Assembly: GCF_019219065.1 (NCBI RefSeq)
Contig: NZ_JAHUWK010000004.1
Location: 1 to 64,000 of the forward strand
DNA length: 64,000 bases
Direction: 5' to 3'
Source: Duganella sp. sic0402
Lineage (GTDB): Bacteria; Pseudomonadota; Gammaproteobacteria; Burkholderiales; Burkholderiaceae_D
Within the stretch, counting starts at the first letter, position 1, and every line of letters begins with the position of its first letter. A model generated the notes under the pieces. The model was not told the origin of the DNA and made no database searches. It saw only the letters and a program-made list of their open reading frames with translations. The position numbers and the translations under genes were made by a program. Of this stretch, positions 18,593-28,713 are shown piece by piece.

Positions 18593-19542
18593 GAGCCTTT
18601 ACCTATCAGCGCGCGTCAACGCCGGTGGAAGCAGCCGCCATAGCAGCGCGCTCACCGGGCGCGCGCTTTATCGCCGGCGGCACCAATCTGCTGGACTTGA
18701 TGAAGCTGGAAATTGAGACGCCGCAGCACCTGATCGACGTGAACGCCCTGGCGCTGGACAAGATCGAAGCCGTCCCCGGCGGCGGGCTGCGCATCGGCGC
18801 GCTGGTGCGCAATACCGATCTGGCTGCCGACCAGCGCGTCAGGCGCGACTACGCGGTGCTGTCGCGTGCCTTGCTGGCTGGCGCGTCGGCGCAGCTGCGC
18901 AACAAGGCGACCACCGCTGGCAACCTGCTGCAGCGTACGCGCTGCCCGTATTTCTACGACACCAACCAGCCGTGCAACAAGCGCCAACCGGGCAGCGGCT
19001 GTTCGGCCATCGGCGGCTACAGCCGCAACCACGCCATTCTCGGCGCCAGCGACGCCTGCATCGCCACCCATCCCAGCGATATGGCGGTGGCCATGCAGTT
19101 GCTGGATGCGACGGTGGAAACCGTGCGTCCTGACGGCGTTACCCGCAGCATACCCATCGCCGAATTTCATCGCCTGCCCGGCAACACGCCGCATGTGGAA
19201 AACGCGCTGGTGCTGGGCGAGCTGATTACCGCCGTGACCTTGCCCAAGCCACTGGGCGGTGTGCACGTCTACCGCAAGGTGCGCGACCGCGCATCCTATG
19301 CGTTCGCGCTGATCTCTGTGGCGGCGGTGGTGCTGCCGGACGGCAGCGGCCGCGTTGCACTGGGCGGCGTGGCGCACAAGCCGTGGCGCGTGCCGGCGGC
19401 GGACGCCAGCCTCCCGCAAGGCGCCAGGGCGGTCGCCGAGCAGTTGCTGGCCGGCGCCAAACCCAGTGCGGAAAGCGCCTTCAAGATTCCCCTGGTGCAG
19501 CGCACGCTGGCATCCGTGCTGGCTGACGTGAAGAAAGGCTGA
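18589..19542 (+). CDS. paoB: Aldehyde oxidoreductase FAD-binding subunit (PaoB-like)
   Basis: The 317-aa subunit carries FAD ([27 protein letters not shown]). The loop [15 protein letters not shown] followed by GSGCSAIGG provides Cys residues like those that hold the extra [4Fe-4S] cluster in E. coli PaoB and in 4-hydroxybenzoyl-CoA reductase, so this is not a plain xanthine-dehydrogenase FAD subunit. Start at 18589 chosen because it overlaps the paoA stop and begins at the conserved MRAFTYQRA. It has no signal of its own and would be exported together with PaoA. Confidence 0.92.
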   Translation: MRAFTYQRASTPVEAAAIAARSPGARFIAGGTNLLDLMKLEIETPQHLIDVNALALDKIEAVPGGGLRIGALVRNTDLAADQRVRRDYAVLSRALLAGASAQLRNKATTAGNLLQRTRCPYFYDTNQPCNKRQPGSGCSAIGGYSRNHAILGASDACIATHPSDMAVAMQLLDATVETVRPDGVTRSIPIAEFHRLPGNTPHVENALVLGELITAVTLPKPLGGVHVYRKVRDRASYAFALISVAAVVLPDGSGRVALGGVAHKPWRVPAADASLPQGARAVAEQLLAGAKPSAESAFKIPLVQRTLASVLADVKKG

Positions 19543-19546
19543 TCCC

Positions 19547-21739
19547 ATGAAATTTACGACTCCCGCCACCACCAATCCGATCGATCAGCTGAAAGTCATC
19601 GGCCGCGCCACTGACCGCATTGACGGCCCCTTCAAAACCACCGGCACCGCGCCGTACGCCTACGAGCACCAGCCCGAGCGGGTAGCTTATGGCTATGTGG
19701 TGGGCGCCGGTATCGCCAAAGGCCGCGTCACTTCGCTCGATGTGGCTGACGCACAGCGCGCGCCGGGCGTGCTGGCGGTGATCACGGCGGACAACGCTGG
19801 CAAGCTGAGCAAGGGTAACTTCAACACCGCCAAGCTGTTGGGTGGGCCGGAAATCCAGCACTACCACCAGGCGATTGCGCTGGTGGTGGCGGAAACTTTT
19901 GAGCAGGCGCGCGCCGCCGCGCAGCTGCTCCATGCGCAGTACAGCAAGCAGGCCGGCGCTTACGACCTGGCCAAGGTCAAGGACAAGGCGAAAGAGCCGG
20001 GCGACAAGGATGCCAAGGACCACAAGCTCGGCGACTTCAACGGCGCGTTCAATGCGGCGCCGGTCAAGCTGGACGCGGCCTATAGCACCCCGGACCAGTC
20101 GCATGCGATGATGGAGCCGCACGCGTCTATCGCCAACTGGCAGGGCGACAAGCTGACGCTGTGGACCTCCAACCAGATGATCGCCTGGGGCCGCGGCGAC
20201 CTGGCGAAAACGCTGGGCATCCCCAAGGAAAACGTGCGGCTGGTATCGCCGTATATCGGCGGCGGCTTCGGCGGCAAGCTGTTTCTGCGCGCCGAATCGG
20301 TGCTGGCCGCGCTGGGCGCCAAGGCGGTGGGACGGCCGGTCAAGGTTGCGCTGCAACGCCCGCTGATGATCAACAACACCACCCACCGTCCGGCGACCAT
20401 GCAGCGCATCCGCATCGGCGCCACCCGCGAAGGCAAGATCAGTGCGATCGGGCATGAAAGCTGGTCTGGTGATCTGCCGGACGGCAAGCCGGAAACAGCG
20501 GTGCAGCAGACGCAGTTGCTGTATGCCGGCCCGAACCGGATGACCAAGCTGCGGCTGGCGGTACTGGATCTACCGGAAGGCAATGCGATGCGCGCGCCGG
20601 GCGAAGCGCCAGGCCTGATGGCGCTGGAAATCGCCATCGACGAGATGGCGGAAAAGCTGAAGATGGACCCGATCACCTTCCGCATCATCAACGACACCAC
20701 GGTCGATCCGGCCAAGCGCGAGCGCAAGTTTTCGACGCGCCGCTTTGTCGATTGCCTGCGCACCGGCGCGCAGCGCTTCGGCTGGGACAAGCGCAATCCG
20801 CAGCCGGGCAAGACGCGTGACGGCCGCTGGCTGATCGGCATCGGCGTGGCGTCGGCCTTCCGCAACAACCTGGTGCAGAAATCCGGCGCGCGGGTGCGGC
20901 TCAATGCGCAGGGCATCGTCACCGTGGAAACCGATATGACCGATATCGGCACCGGCAGCTACACCATCATCGCGCAGACCGCCGCCGAGATGATGGGCGT
21001 GCCGCTGAAGCAGGTGGTGGTCAAGCTGGGCGATTCGGACTTTCCGGTATCCGCCGGTTCGGGCGGCCAGTGGGGCGGCAACAGCTCGACCGCCGGCGTG
21101 TACGCTGCTTGCGTCAAGCTGCGCGAACTGGCCGCGCAAAAGCTGGGCCTCGATCCGGCCAAGGCCGAATTTGTCGCCGGCGCGGTGCGTGCCGATGGCC
21201 GCTCGCTGCCGCTGACGCACGCCGCCGAACAAGGCGAACTGGTGTGCGAGGACACGATGGAATACGGCGACCTGGACAAGAAATTCCAGCAATCCACCTT
21301 TGGCGCGCATTTTGTCGAAGTGGGTGTGGACGCCTATACCGGCGAGACGCGCGTGCGGCGCATGCTGGCGGTGTGCGCGGCCGGCCGCATCCTCAATCCC
21401 AAGGCGGCACGCAGCCAGGTCATCGGCGCGATGACGATGGGCGTGGGGGCGGCGCTGATGGAAGACCTGGTGGTTGACCAGCGCCTCGGCTACTTCGTCA
21501 ACCACGATCTGGCCAGCTACGAGGTGCCGGTGCACGCCGACATTCCGCATCAGGAAGTAATTTTCCTGGATGAAACTGACCCGGTGTCTTCGCCGATGAA
21601 AGCCAAGGGTGTGGGCGAGCTGGGGATCTGCGGCGTCGGCGCGGCCGTGGCGAACGCCATCTACAACGCTACCGGCGTGCGGGTGCGCGACTATCCGATC
21701 ACGCTCGATAAACTGCTGGCAAAAATGCCGGAGGTTTGA
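19547..21739 (+). CDS. paoC: Aldehyde oxidoreductase molybdenum-binding subunit (PaoC-like)
   Basis: The 730-aa large subunit binds the molybdenum cofactor and oxidises aldehydes. It has the a/b hammerhead region, IGGGFGGKLFLRAE, a cofactor loop in GQWGGNSSTAG and the catalytic Glu in KGVGELGICGVG near the C-terminus. It lies 4 bp after paoB. The E. coli operon has a fourth gene, paoD, encoding an XdhC-like chaperone that inserts cofactor; no such gene follows here, so insertion must be handled from another locus. Confidence 0.93.
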   Translation: MKFTTPATTNPIDQLKVIGRATDRIDGPFKTTGTAPYAYEHQPERVAYGYVVGAGIAKGRVTSLDVADAQRAPGVLAVITADNAGKLSKGNFNTAKLLGGPEIQHYHQAIALVVAETFEQARAAAQLLHAQYSKQAGAYDLAKVKDKAKEPGDKDAKDHKLGDFNGAFNAAPVKLDAAYSTPDQSHAMMEPHASIANWQGDKLTLWTSNQMIAWGRGDLAKTLGIPKENVRLVSPYIGGGFGGKLFLRAESVLAALGAKAVGRPVKVALQRPLMINNTTHRPATMQRIRIGATREGKISAIGHESWSGDLPDGKPETAVQQTQLLYAGPNRMTKLRLAVLDLPEGNAMRAPGEAPGLMALEIAIDEMAEKLKMDPITFRIINDTTVDPAKRERKFSTRRFVDCLRTGAQRFGWDKRNPQPGKTRDGRWLIGIGVASAFRNNLVQKSGARVRLNAQGIVTVETDMTDIGTGSYTIIAQTAAEMMGVPLKQVVVKLGDSDFPVSAGSGGQWGGNSSTAGVYAACVKLRELAAQKLGLDPAKAEFVAGAVRADGRSLPLTHAAEQGELVCEDTMEYGDLDKKFQQSTFGAHFVEVGVDAYTGETRVRRMLAVCAAGRILNPKAARSQVIGAMTMGVGAALMEDLVVDQRLGYFVNHDLASYEVPVHADIPHQEVIFLDETDPVSSPMKAKGVGELGICGVGAAVANAIYNATGVRVRDYPITLDKLLAKMPEV

Positions 21740-21783
21740 GTTGGTGCTATGCTGGTGGAACGTTCTGAATAAAGGAGGATGAC

Positions 21784-21999
21784 ATGCCTGCCTCTCATGA
21801 TACCTACACCCGCAAGCAGGGTTTGAAACAGACTTACGACGTGGAATACACGGCGCTGCGCTACAAAATATCCTTGGGCAACAAAGTGCTCAAGGATATA
21901 CAGCTGGGGCTGCAATCGGCCCCGGTCTACGATCCGGAAATCGCCTGGCGGCACGCGGTGGCCGATATTGAAAACTTGCGGGGCATGACCGAACAGTAG
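21784..21999 (+). CDS. Conserved-looking small protein of unknown function, 71 aa
   Basis: A strong ribosome site (AAAGGAGGATGAC) directly precedes the ATG, so this short frame is probably real. The product is soluble, moderately charged and has no signal peptide or membrane segment (MPASHDTYTRKQGLKQTYDV...). It lies 44 bp after paoC on the same strand and ends head-to-tail against the convergent serine hydrolase gene. I do not recognise the family. Position makes it a candidate accessory of the aldehyde oxidoreductase, but it could have its own promoter. Confidence 0.65.
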   Translation: MPASHDTYTRKQGLKQTYDVEYTALRYKISLGNKVLKDIQLGLQSAPVYDPEIAWRHAVADIENLRGMTEQ

Positions 22000-22000
22000 C

Positions 22001-23203
22001 TCAGCCGCCGCAACCGGCGCTCACCACTGGCCGCTCGCGCGCTTGCAAACCCATCAGTTCCGGCCTGTCGTATGGGATGTAATTCATCCAGAACCACGGC
22101 AGGCAGGTTTTGCCGTAGACATATTCCACGGCGGGGAGATACATGCCCTGCGCCGTGGACGTATTGCTCAGCAGGACGATGCCGTTGCGCGACGTCAGGA
22201 AGCCGAGCGCGAAGTTCTGCGTGCCGTCGTCGTTGCCTTCCTTGAAGAAGGCCGGTCCCAGCGGCGAGTTGTACAGTGGCCAGCCGAGGCCGATCGACAG
22301 GCCGATGCCGCGCCATAAGTCCGTATCGCCAGGCCAGTGCGAGGGGAACTGCTGCACCGAAACAATCGGCAACTGCGGCGATAGCATCTCCTTGTATGCC
22401 TTGGCCGACAAGCCTTCGCCGCGCAGCACGCCGGCCAGGAAGTTGGCGTAATCGCCGATGGTGGTGTCCATCGAGCCGGCCGCGCGTGCGCTGCCACGGC
22501 GCTTGTGGACGATGGCGGTGCCGTCCTTGGCGTAGTGCGTGACTTCGCGGCCTTCCCATTCCTTGCGCCAGGCCATGCTGGTGTCTTTCATGTTGAAGCG
22601 GTCGAACACGCGCTGCTGCATCATCGTCTGAAGCGGAATGCCGGTGCGCTCTTCCAGCACCATCTGCAACAGGTTCAGGCCTTCGCCGGAGTACACATAG
22701 CGCACGCCGGGCGGATATTTGAAATCCAGCTTGTTGTTGTCGTTGATGTAGCGCCAGTTGAGCAGGCCGCTGGTGTGCGACAGCAGCATGCGCGGCGTCA
22801 GCTGGCGCCAGCGGGCGTCGTCTTTCAGGTCAGCATAGGCGGGGTAGTCGGGGAGCGGTTTTTTTAGCAGTGTGGGCAGTGGTGCGTCGAGATCCAGCAG
22901 GCCTTCGTCCACCAGCTGCATCACCGTGTAGGCGAACACCGCCTTGGTGAGCGAGGCACTGTACATGATGTTGTCGGTGCGCAGTGGCTGCTGTTTTTCG
23001 ACATTGGCGTAGCCGTAGGCGCGGGAGTAGCTGACCTGGCCGTTTTCGATCAGGGCCAGCGACAGGCCGGGGACTTTTGCGGCGCTCATCAGGCGCTGGA
23101 TTTCAACATCCAGCGCCTGATGCGACGGCGGCGGACTGGCGCATCCTCCAAGCATCACAGCGGCAATCAGTGCAGCGCAGCGGGGCAGGGAGGAGAGGCG
23201 CAT
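22001..23203 (-). CDS. Serine hydrolase, class C beta-lactamase family (lipoprotein)
   Basis: The 400-aa protein has a lipoprotein signal ending in LGGC. The active-site SxxK is in SASLTKAV and the Tyr motif in YVYSGEG. Proteins of this family include esterases, DD-peptidases and AmpC-like enzymes; nothing in the sequence shows beta-lactam hydrolysis. The gene follows the aminotransferase by 3 bp on the same strand, so the two probably share a transcript. Confidence 0.87.
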   Translation of the reverse strand: MRLSSLPRCAALIAAVMLGGCASPPPSHQALDVEIQRLMSAAKVPGLSLALIENGQVSYSRAYGYANVEKQQPLRTDNIMYSASLTKAVFAYTVMQLVDEGLLDLDAPLPTLLKKPLPDYPAYADLKDDARWRQLTPRMLLSHTSGLLNWRYINDNNKLDFKYPPGVRYVYSGEGLNLLQMVLEERTGIPLQTMMQQRVFDRFNMKDTSMAWRKEWEGREVTHYAKDGTAIVHKRRGSARAAGSMDTTIGDYANFLAGVLRGEGLSAKAYKEMLSPQLPIVSVQQFPSHWPGDTDLWRGIGLSIGLGWPLYNSPLGPAFFKEGNDDGTQNFALGFLTSRNGIVLLSNTSTAQGMYLPAVEYVYGKTCLPWFWMNYIPYDRPELMGLQARERPVVSAGCGG

Positions 23204-23206
23204 GGT

Positions 23207-24346
23207 TCAGTCCTTTCTGGGTTGGGCCGCAAACCAGGGCAGCATGCGGCGGATGGCTTGTTCGATCTCCGCCGTGGACACGGCAAAGCTGAAACGGATG
23301 AAGTGCTTGCCATCGACCGGGTCGAAGTCGATGCCGGGCGCGGTGGCGATGCCGGTGTCTTGCAGCAGGCGCTGGCAGAAGGCCAGGCTGTCGTCGGTCA
23401 GGTGGGCGATGCTGGCGTAGATGTAGAAGGCGCCGTCCGGCGGCGCGACCGTGGTCAGGCCCAGGCCGGGCAGGGCGGCCAGCAGCAGGCGGCGGTTCTC
23501 GCGGTAGACCTGGAGATGGCCGTCCAGCTCATCCAGCGCATCGAACGCGGCCAGGCCGGCGTGCTGGCTCAGCGATGGCGCGGTCAGAAACAGGTTGCCG
23601 CAATAGGCTTGCGCGCGCTCGACGTGCTCCGGCGGCGCCAGCAGCCAGCCGAGCCGCCATCCTGCCATGCTGAAATATTTGGAGAAGCTGCTGACCACCA
23701 GTGCCTGCGGTTCGTAGGCGAGGATGGTTTGCGCCGGTTCGACGTAGCTGAGCCCGTGGTAGATCTCGTCGGAGATGATGCGGATGCCGCGCGCGCGGCA
23801 GACCTCGGCAATGGCGCGCAGTTCGTCGGCTTTAATCAGCGTGCCGGTCGGATTGGCCGGGCTGGCGATGATGACGGCTTTAGGCGCGGGCGCAATGGCG
23901 GCCAGCGCGGCTGCGGTCAGCTGGAAGCCGACCTCGGCGCCGCAGGCGATCTCCACCGGTTCCATGTGCAGCGCTTTCAGCGTGTTGCGATAAGCCACAT
24001 AGCCCGGACGCGCCATGGCAATCCGGTCGCCCGGCGAGAACATCGAACTCAGCGCCAGCACCAAGGCCGGCGAGGCGCCGCAGGTCAGGATGAACTGGCT
24101 TGCGTCCACGTCGACGCCATAGCGCTGCTGGTAAAACTGCGCGAGCCGCTGTTTCAGCGGCGCGCTCTCCCAGTAGCCCATGGCTTCTTCGTCCAGCACT
24201 GCATGCGCCTTGGCGATGGCAGCTGCTGGCGCGCCAGTGGATGGCTGGCCAAATTCCATATGAGTGATCGAGCGGCCCTCGGCTTTCAGGGCGTGGGCCT
24301 GCTTGCTGATGGCAATGGCGTGAAAGGGTTCAAGTTGCGCAGTCAT
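23207..24346 (-). CDS. Pyridoxal-phosphate-dependent class I/II aminotransferase
   Basis: The 379-aa fold type I aminotransferase has the PLP Lys in SSFSKYFSMAGWRLGW, the Asp-X-X-Tyr pair in ISDEIYHGLSY, the NPTGT motif and the C-terminal Arg in FIRFSFAVS. Start at 24346 gives MTAQLEPFHAIAIS; the frame extends 13 codons further but lacks a ribosome site there. The substrate is not identifiable; family members act on aspartate, alanine or aromatic amino acids. It is divergent from the DUF748 gene across a 51-bp gap with A/T-rich promoter-like sequence. Confidence 0.9.
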   Translation of the reverse strand: MTAQLEPFHAIAISKQAHALKAEGRSITHMEFGQPSTGAPAAAIAKAHAVLDEEAMGYWESAPLKQRLAQFYQQRYGVDVDASQFILTCGASPALVLALSSMFSPGDRIAMARPGYVAYRNTLKALHMEPVEIACGAEVGFQLTAAALAAIAPAPKAVIIASPANPTGTLIKADELRAIAEVCRARGIRIISDEIYHGLSYVEPAQTILAYEPQALVVSSFSKYFSMAGWRLGWLLAPPEHVERAQAYCGNLFLTAPSLSQHAGLAAFDALDELDGHLQVYRENRRLLLAALPGLGLTTVAPPDGAFYIYASIAHLTDDSLAFCQRLLQDTGIATAPGIDFDPVDGKHFIRFSFAVSTAEIEQAIRRMLPWFAAQPRKD

Positions 24347-24397
24347 GCTTCGATTATACTGTTGCCTGTAGCATAAAAAAAGCAAAGGTTGTTAAGT

Positions 24398-27300
24398 ATG
24401 ACGATACGATGGAAGCGATGGGCAATCGGCGCGGCCAGCGCGCTTGGTGTGTATGCGGCGGCCGGTTTCTGGCTAGTGCCCGGCATCATCAAAAGCCAGC
24501 TCCCCAAGTACGCGGAGACGGAACTGGAGCGCAAGGCCAGCATTGGCCAGCTGAGTTTTAATCCCTTTACCCTTCGCCTGGAAGCGCAGGATGTGCGCCT
24601 GACGGAAGCCGATGGCGCGCCGCTGTTCGCCGTTGGCGGACTGGCGGTGCAGATGCAATGGCGATCGCTGTTCCGCCGTGCCTGGAGTTTTGCCGAGATC
24701 CGCGTCAACGAGCCGGCGCTGCAACTGGCGATTGCCAAGGATGGCAAGTTCAATATCGCCGAGCTGCTGAGCACCATCGACAAGCATAAAAAGAAGGATG
24801 AGCCGGATTCCGGCCTGCCACGGCTGGTGATTGAGCATTTCGCACTGGAGGGCGGGCAGATCGCCATGCACGACAAGCATGCCGGCTATGACGATACTTT
24901 TGCCCCGATCACCTTTTCGCTGAACAAGCTGAGCACGCTGCCGGATGAGAACGGCGATTACACGCTGAGCGCTGATGCGGGGCAGGGCGGCAAGCTGCGC
25001 TGGAAAGGCGTGGCGGCGGTCAATCCGATCAGCGGCAGCGGTTTGCTGACGCTGGAAAATGTCGCGCTGCCGGGCGTGGCGGCTTATCTGAAGTCATTTT
25101 CGCGGGTGGTGGTGGCGGATGGCAAGTTGTCAGCGCAGCTGCCGTACAAATTCGGCTATCACGACGGCAAGCTGGATGCGAGCCTGAATGGCGCAGGCCT
25201 GAGCCTGATCGATTTGTCGCTGCAGCGCGGCGCCGATGCGCCGTTTGTGAAGATGAAGCAGCTGTCGGTGAATGATATCGGCGTGGACTTGCTGAAGCAG
25301 TCGGTGCAGGTTGGCGCGCTGCGTCTGAACGGCGGTGCGCTGACTGTACGGCGCGACGCGCGCGGCGAGCTGGATGTGGCGAACCTGCTGCTGCCGGCGC
25401 GGCCGACGCCAGCCACCTCGGCCGCGCCGGCAAAGGGCGGCAGCTGGAAGCTGCAATTCAAGCAGATCGGCCTGGATGGCGTGGCCGTCAATTATTTCGA
25501 TCAGACCGTCAGCCCGGCGCTGAAGGTCAGCGCGACTAACGCTCACCTGAAACTCGGCTTGCACATGGAGGGCGCGAGGCTGGATATTGCCGGCGCGGAC
25601 TTCTCTATGGATAACCTGCTGCTGAATAGCGGCACGCAAGCACCGTTCAAACTCTCGCGCATTGGTTTCGAAGACGCCGCGCTGGATCTGGATGCGCACA
25701 AGCTCAGCGCCGGACGGCTGTACGCCAACGGCGGCCAGCTGGATCTGTCGCGTGACGCCAAGGGGCAGTTCCTGTTCATGAACGTGTTGCCGAAGCCTGC
25801 CAGCGCGCCTGCCAAGCCCAGCGAATCAGCCGGGCCGGCTTGGACTGCCGAGGTCAAAGCTGTTGAGTTGAATAAATTTGCTGCGCGTGTCGATGATGCT
25901 GGCAGCGGCGTCAAAGTCAATCTGCAAGACTTCAATCTGAAATTGCGCGACGCTAGCACTGACCTGAGCAAGCCGCTGGCGTTTGAGGGGGGCGTCAGCT
26001 TGAAAGAGGGCGGGCAGTTGCTGGCCAAGGGCAAGGTGGTGCCCGCCAGCGGCGCGGTCAATACCGAACTGAAGCTGACCAAGCTGGCGCTGGCGCCGGT
26101 ACAGCCGCTGCTGAGCCAATATGTGAAGCTGAAGATCGCCGATGGCGTGATCAATGCGCAAGGCTGGCTGCGCACCGGCGCGGGCATCGGCAAAAACGAT
26201 CCGGCGCTGCATTACAACGGCTCGTTTGAGGTGGCCGAGCTGTCGCTGAACGAGCTGGATAACGACCGTTTCGCCCACTGGACCAGCGTGCGCGCGGACA
26301 AGCTGACACTGAGCCTGAAGCCGAATCTGCTGGACGTGGCCGAACTGCGCGTCATCGAGCCGAGCGCGATCCTGATCATCGAAGACGACCGCAGCTTCAA
26401 CGCGCAGCGCCTGCTGGTGACGCCGCCGGCCGCACCAGCCACGGCAGCCGTAGTGGCCCCGCCAGGTCCTGCAGCCTCGGCACCGGCGGATGCGGCGGCG
26501 GAGCCGTTCCCGGTCCGTGTGCGCCGTGTGCGCTTGCAGGATGCCAAGCTGGACTTCACGGACCTCAGCTTGCGCCCGCAATTCGGCGCCAAGATTTACG
26601 AGCTGAATGGCGTCATCAACGGCCTGTCGTCGCGCCGCGATGCGCGCAGCCAGATCGAGCTGGACGGCCGGGTGGACGACTACGGACTGGCGCGTGTGCG
26701 CGGCCAGCTGAATCCCTTTGTGCCGGCCGACAACACCGATATGAACGTGGTGTTCAAGAACGTCGACATGGTGGCTGCCTCGCCGTACAGCATGAAGTTC
26801 GCCGGCTACAAAATCGCGCAGGGCAAGATCTCGCTGGACTTGCAATACAAGGTGCGCCACGGCCAGCTGGAGGGCAACAACCAGGTCATTCTGGACAAAC
26901 TGACGCTGGGCGAGCGCATCGACAGTCCGGAAGCGCTCAAGCTGCCGCTGGAACTGGCGCTGGCCATCCTCAAGGACAGCAACGGCCGCATCGATCTGGG
27001 CATACCGGTATCGGGCAATATGAACGATCCGAGTTTCAGCTATGGCGCGGTGGTGTGGAAAGCGCTGGGCAATATCGTGACCAAGATTGTGACCTCGCCA
27101 TTCCGCGCGCTGGGCAGCATCTTCGGCTTCAGCGGGGAGAAGCTGGAGGCGGTCGAGTTTGAAGCGGGCAGCGAGGTGGTGCTGCCGCCGGAACGCGAGA
27201 AGCTGAAGCAGGTGGCGCACATCCTGGCCAAGAAGCCTGAATTGAAGCTGGCGGTGCCTGGCCTGTACAGCGAAATTAGCGACGGCGCCGCGCTACGCAC

Positions 27301-27781
27301 GCAAGCCTTGCGCCGCGCTGTGCTGGAGCGGGCAGGCGTCAAGCTGGCTGCCAATGAACAGCCGGGGCCATTGGATATCGGCCAGCGCAAGGTGCGTGGC
27401 GCGATCCGCGATCTGTACGCCGAGCGCTTTGGCGCGCCCGAGCTGGACAAGGAAAAGAAAGCCGCAGAAGCGCTTGTCGCCGCCGCAGTCGCCAACGATA
27501 GCGCGAAGAAAGTGCCGGTACTGCAACGCCTGGGCAATATGGTGCAGGGCGAGCCGCAAGTGGCCGATGCAAGCGCGTTCTACGGCAAGCTGCAGGCGCG
27601 CCTGGAGCAAAATCAGGCGCTGCCGAAAGACGCCTTGCCACAGCTGGGGGCGCGGCGTGCCGCCGCAGTGGTCGGTGCGCTGAAGGAAGCTGGTGGCGTG
27701 GCGACGGCAGGTGCGCCAGCTGCCACCGACAGCGCGGGCGGCAAGCCGGTCGCGGTCAAGCTCGAACTGTCGGCGAAATAG
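24398..27781 (+). CDS. Large DUF748 (AsmA/TamB-like) envelope protein
   Basis: The 1127-aa protein has a single N-terminal membrane anchor (about residues 9-30) followed by long periplasmic repeats of beta-rich AsmA-like character, containing SFNPFTLRLEAQDVRL and later DLSLRPQFGAKIYELNG. Proline/alanine linkers near residues 330 and 680 separate segments. Related proteins bridge inner and outer membranes for lipid transport or maintain the envelope. ATG at 24398 chosen over an upstream in-frame TTG (24389). The next gene starts 1 bp after its stop, so the transporter is co-transcribed. Confidence 0.87.
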   Translation: MTIRWKRWAIGAASALGVYAAAGFWLVPGIIKSQLPKYAETELERKASIGQLSFNPFTLRLEAQDVRLTEADGAPLFAVGGLAVQMQWRSLFRRAWSFAEIRVNEPALQLAIAKDGKFNIAELLSTIDKHKKKDEPDSGLPRLVIEHFALEGGQIAMHDKHAGYDDTFAPITFSLNKLSTLPDENGDYTLSADAGQGGKLRWKGVAAVNPISGSGLLTLENVALPGVAAYLKSFSRVVVADGKLSAQLPYKFGYHDGKLDASLNGAGLSLIDLSLQRGADAPFVKMKQLSVNDIGVDLLKQSVQVGALRLNGGALTVRRDARGELDVANLLLPARPTPATSAAPAKGGSWKLQFKQIGLDGVAVNYFDQTVSPALKVSATNAHLKLGLHMEGARLDIAGADFSMDNLLLNSGTQAPFKLSRIGFEDAALDLDAHKLSAGRLYANGGQLDLSRDAKGQFLFMNVLPKPASAPAKPSESAGPAWTAEVKAVELNKFAARVDDAGSGVKVNLQDFNLKLRDASTDLSKPLAFEGGVSLKEGGQLLAKGKVVPASGAVNTELKLTKLALAPVQPLLSQYVKLKIADGVINAQGWLRTGAGIGKNDPALHYNGSFEVAELSLNELDNDRFAHWTSVRADKLTLSLKPNLLDVAELRVIEPSAILIIEDDRSFNAQRLLVTPPAAPATAAVVAPPGPAASAPADAAAEPFPVRVRRVRLQDAKLDFTDLSLRPQFGAKIYELNGVINGLSSRRDARSQIELDGRVDDYGLARVRGQLNPFVPADNTDMNVVFKNVDMVAASPYSMKFAGYKIAQGKISLDLQYKVRHGQLEGNNQVILDKLTLGERIDSPEALKLPLELALAILKDSNGRIDLGIPVSGNMNDPSFSYGAVVWKALGNIVTKIVTSPFRALGSIFGFSGEKLEAVEFEAGSEVVLPPEREKLKQVAHILAKKPELKLAVPGLYSEISDGAALRTQALRRAVLERAGVKLAANEQPGPLDIGQRKVRGAIRDLYAERFGAPELDKEKKAAEALVAAAVANDSAKKVPVLQRLGNMVQGEPQVADASAFYGKLQARLEQNQALPKDALPQLGARRAAAVVGALKEAGGVATAGAPAATDSAGGKPVAVKLELSAK

Positions 27782-27782
27782 C

Positions 27783-28637
27783 ATGGGCGACGAGGCAAAA
27801 CGCCTGGCCGGGAGTCCGCTGCTCGCCGGCCTGGCGTTGCTGTGCAGCCAGCTGTCGCTGAACGCCGGCGCAGCGTTTGCCAAGCACCTGTTCCCGAAGA
27901 TTGGTGTGGAAGGCGTGACCGCCTACCGGGTCGGTATTTCGGCGCTGATCATGCTGGCGATGTTTCGCCCGTGGCGCACGCCGCTGACCTGGAAGCAGGC
28001 CGTCAACGTAGCCATTTATGGTTCGGTGATCGGGCTGATGAATCTGCTGATCTACCGCGCGTTTGCGCGCATTCCGATGGGAGTGGCGGTGGCGATTGAG
28101 GTGGCTGGGCCGCTGACGGTGGCGGTGCTGTCCTCGCATCGTCCGCGCGACTTCGTGGCGGTCTGTCTGGCGGTGGCGGGGCTGTATTTCCTGTTGCCGA
28201 TCCACGGCCATGTGGACCAGCTTGATCCAGTCGGCGTGGCCTATGCGGCGGGCGCTGCGGTGTGCTGGGCCTTGTACATTGTTTATGGCAAGCGGATTTC
28301 TTCCATGTCGGGTGGCCAGTCGGTTGCCTGGGGCATGCTGGCGGCGTCGCTGTTCATCGTGCCGATCGGCGTGGCGCACTCGGGTGAGGCTTTGCTGACA
28401 CCGGCCTTCCTGCTGGCCGGTGCGACCATCGCGGTGATGTCCAGCGCGCTGCCATACACGCTGGAGATGATCTCGATGCGCACGCTGTCGTCGCGCACTT
28501 TCAGCATGTTCAGCAGCGCGGCGCCGGCGCTGAGCGCGCTGGCCGGCATGGTGGTGCTGGGCGAGCACCTGACGCTGACCCAGTGGCTGGCCATTGCCGC
28601 CATTGTCATGGCGTCGGCGCTGACTTCGCTGCGCTAG
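27783..28637 (+). CDS. EamA/DMT-family transporter (RhtA-like)
   Basis: The 284-aa protein has ten predicted membrane helices in two EamA halves. The closest known relative by appearance is RhtA, the threonine/homoserine exporter, e.g. YRVGISALIMLAMFRPW and SSALPYTLEMISMRTL, where the last stretch is typical of RhtA. The ATG lies immediately after the DUF748 stop codon. Export of amino acids is inferred from the family. Confidence 0.87.
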   Translation: MGDEAKRLAGSPLLAGLALLCSQLSLNAGAAFAKHLFPKIGVEGVTAYRVGISALIMLAMFRPWRTPLTWKQAVNVAIYGSVIGLMNLLIYRAFARIPMGVAVAIEVAGPLTVAVLSSHRPRDFVAVCLAVAGLYFLLPIHGHVDQLDPVGVAYAAGAAVCWALYIVYGKRISSMSGGQSVAWGMLAASLFIVPIGVAHSGEALLTPAFLLAGATIAVMSSALPYTLEMISMRTLSSRTFSMFSSAAPALSALAGMVVLGEHLTLTQWLAIAAIVMASALTSLR

Positions 28638-28713
28638 TAGCCGCCGCGGGAGGCTGCTTGTTGATTTTGTAAGCAGTTCGTGGCAGCATAGCTTCTTCTT
28701 TTGAGGAGATGCC

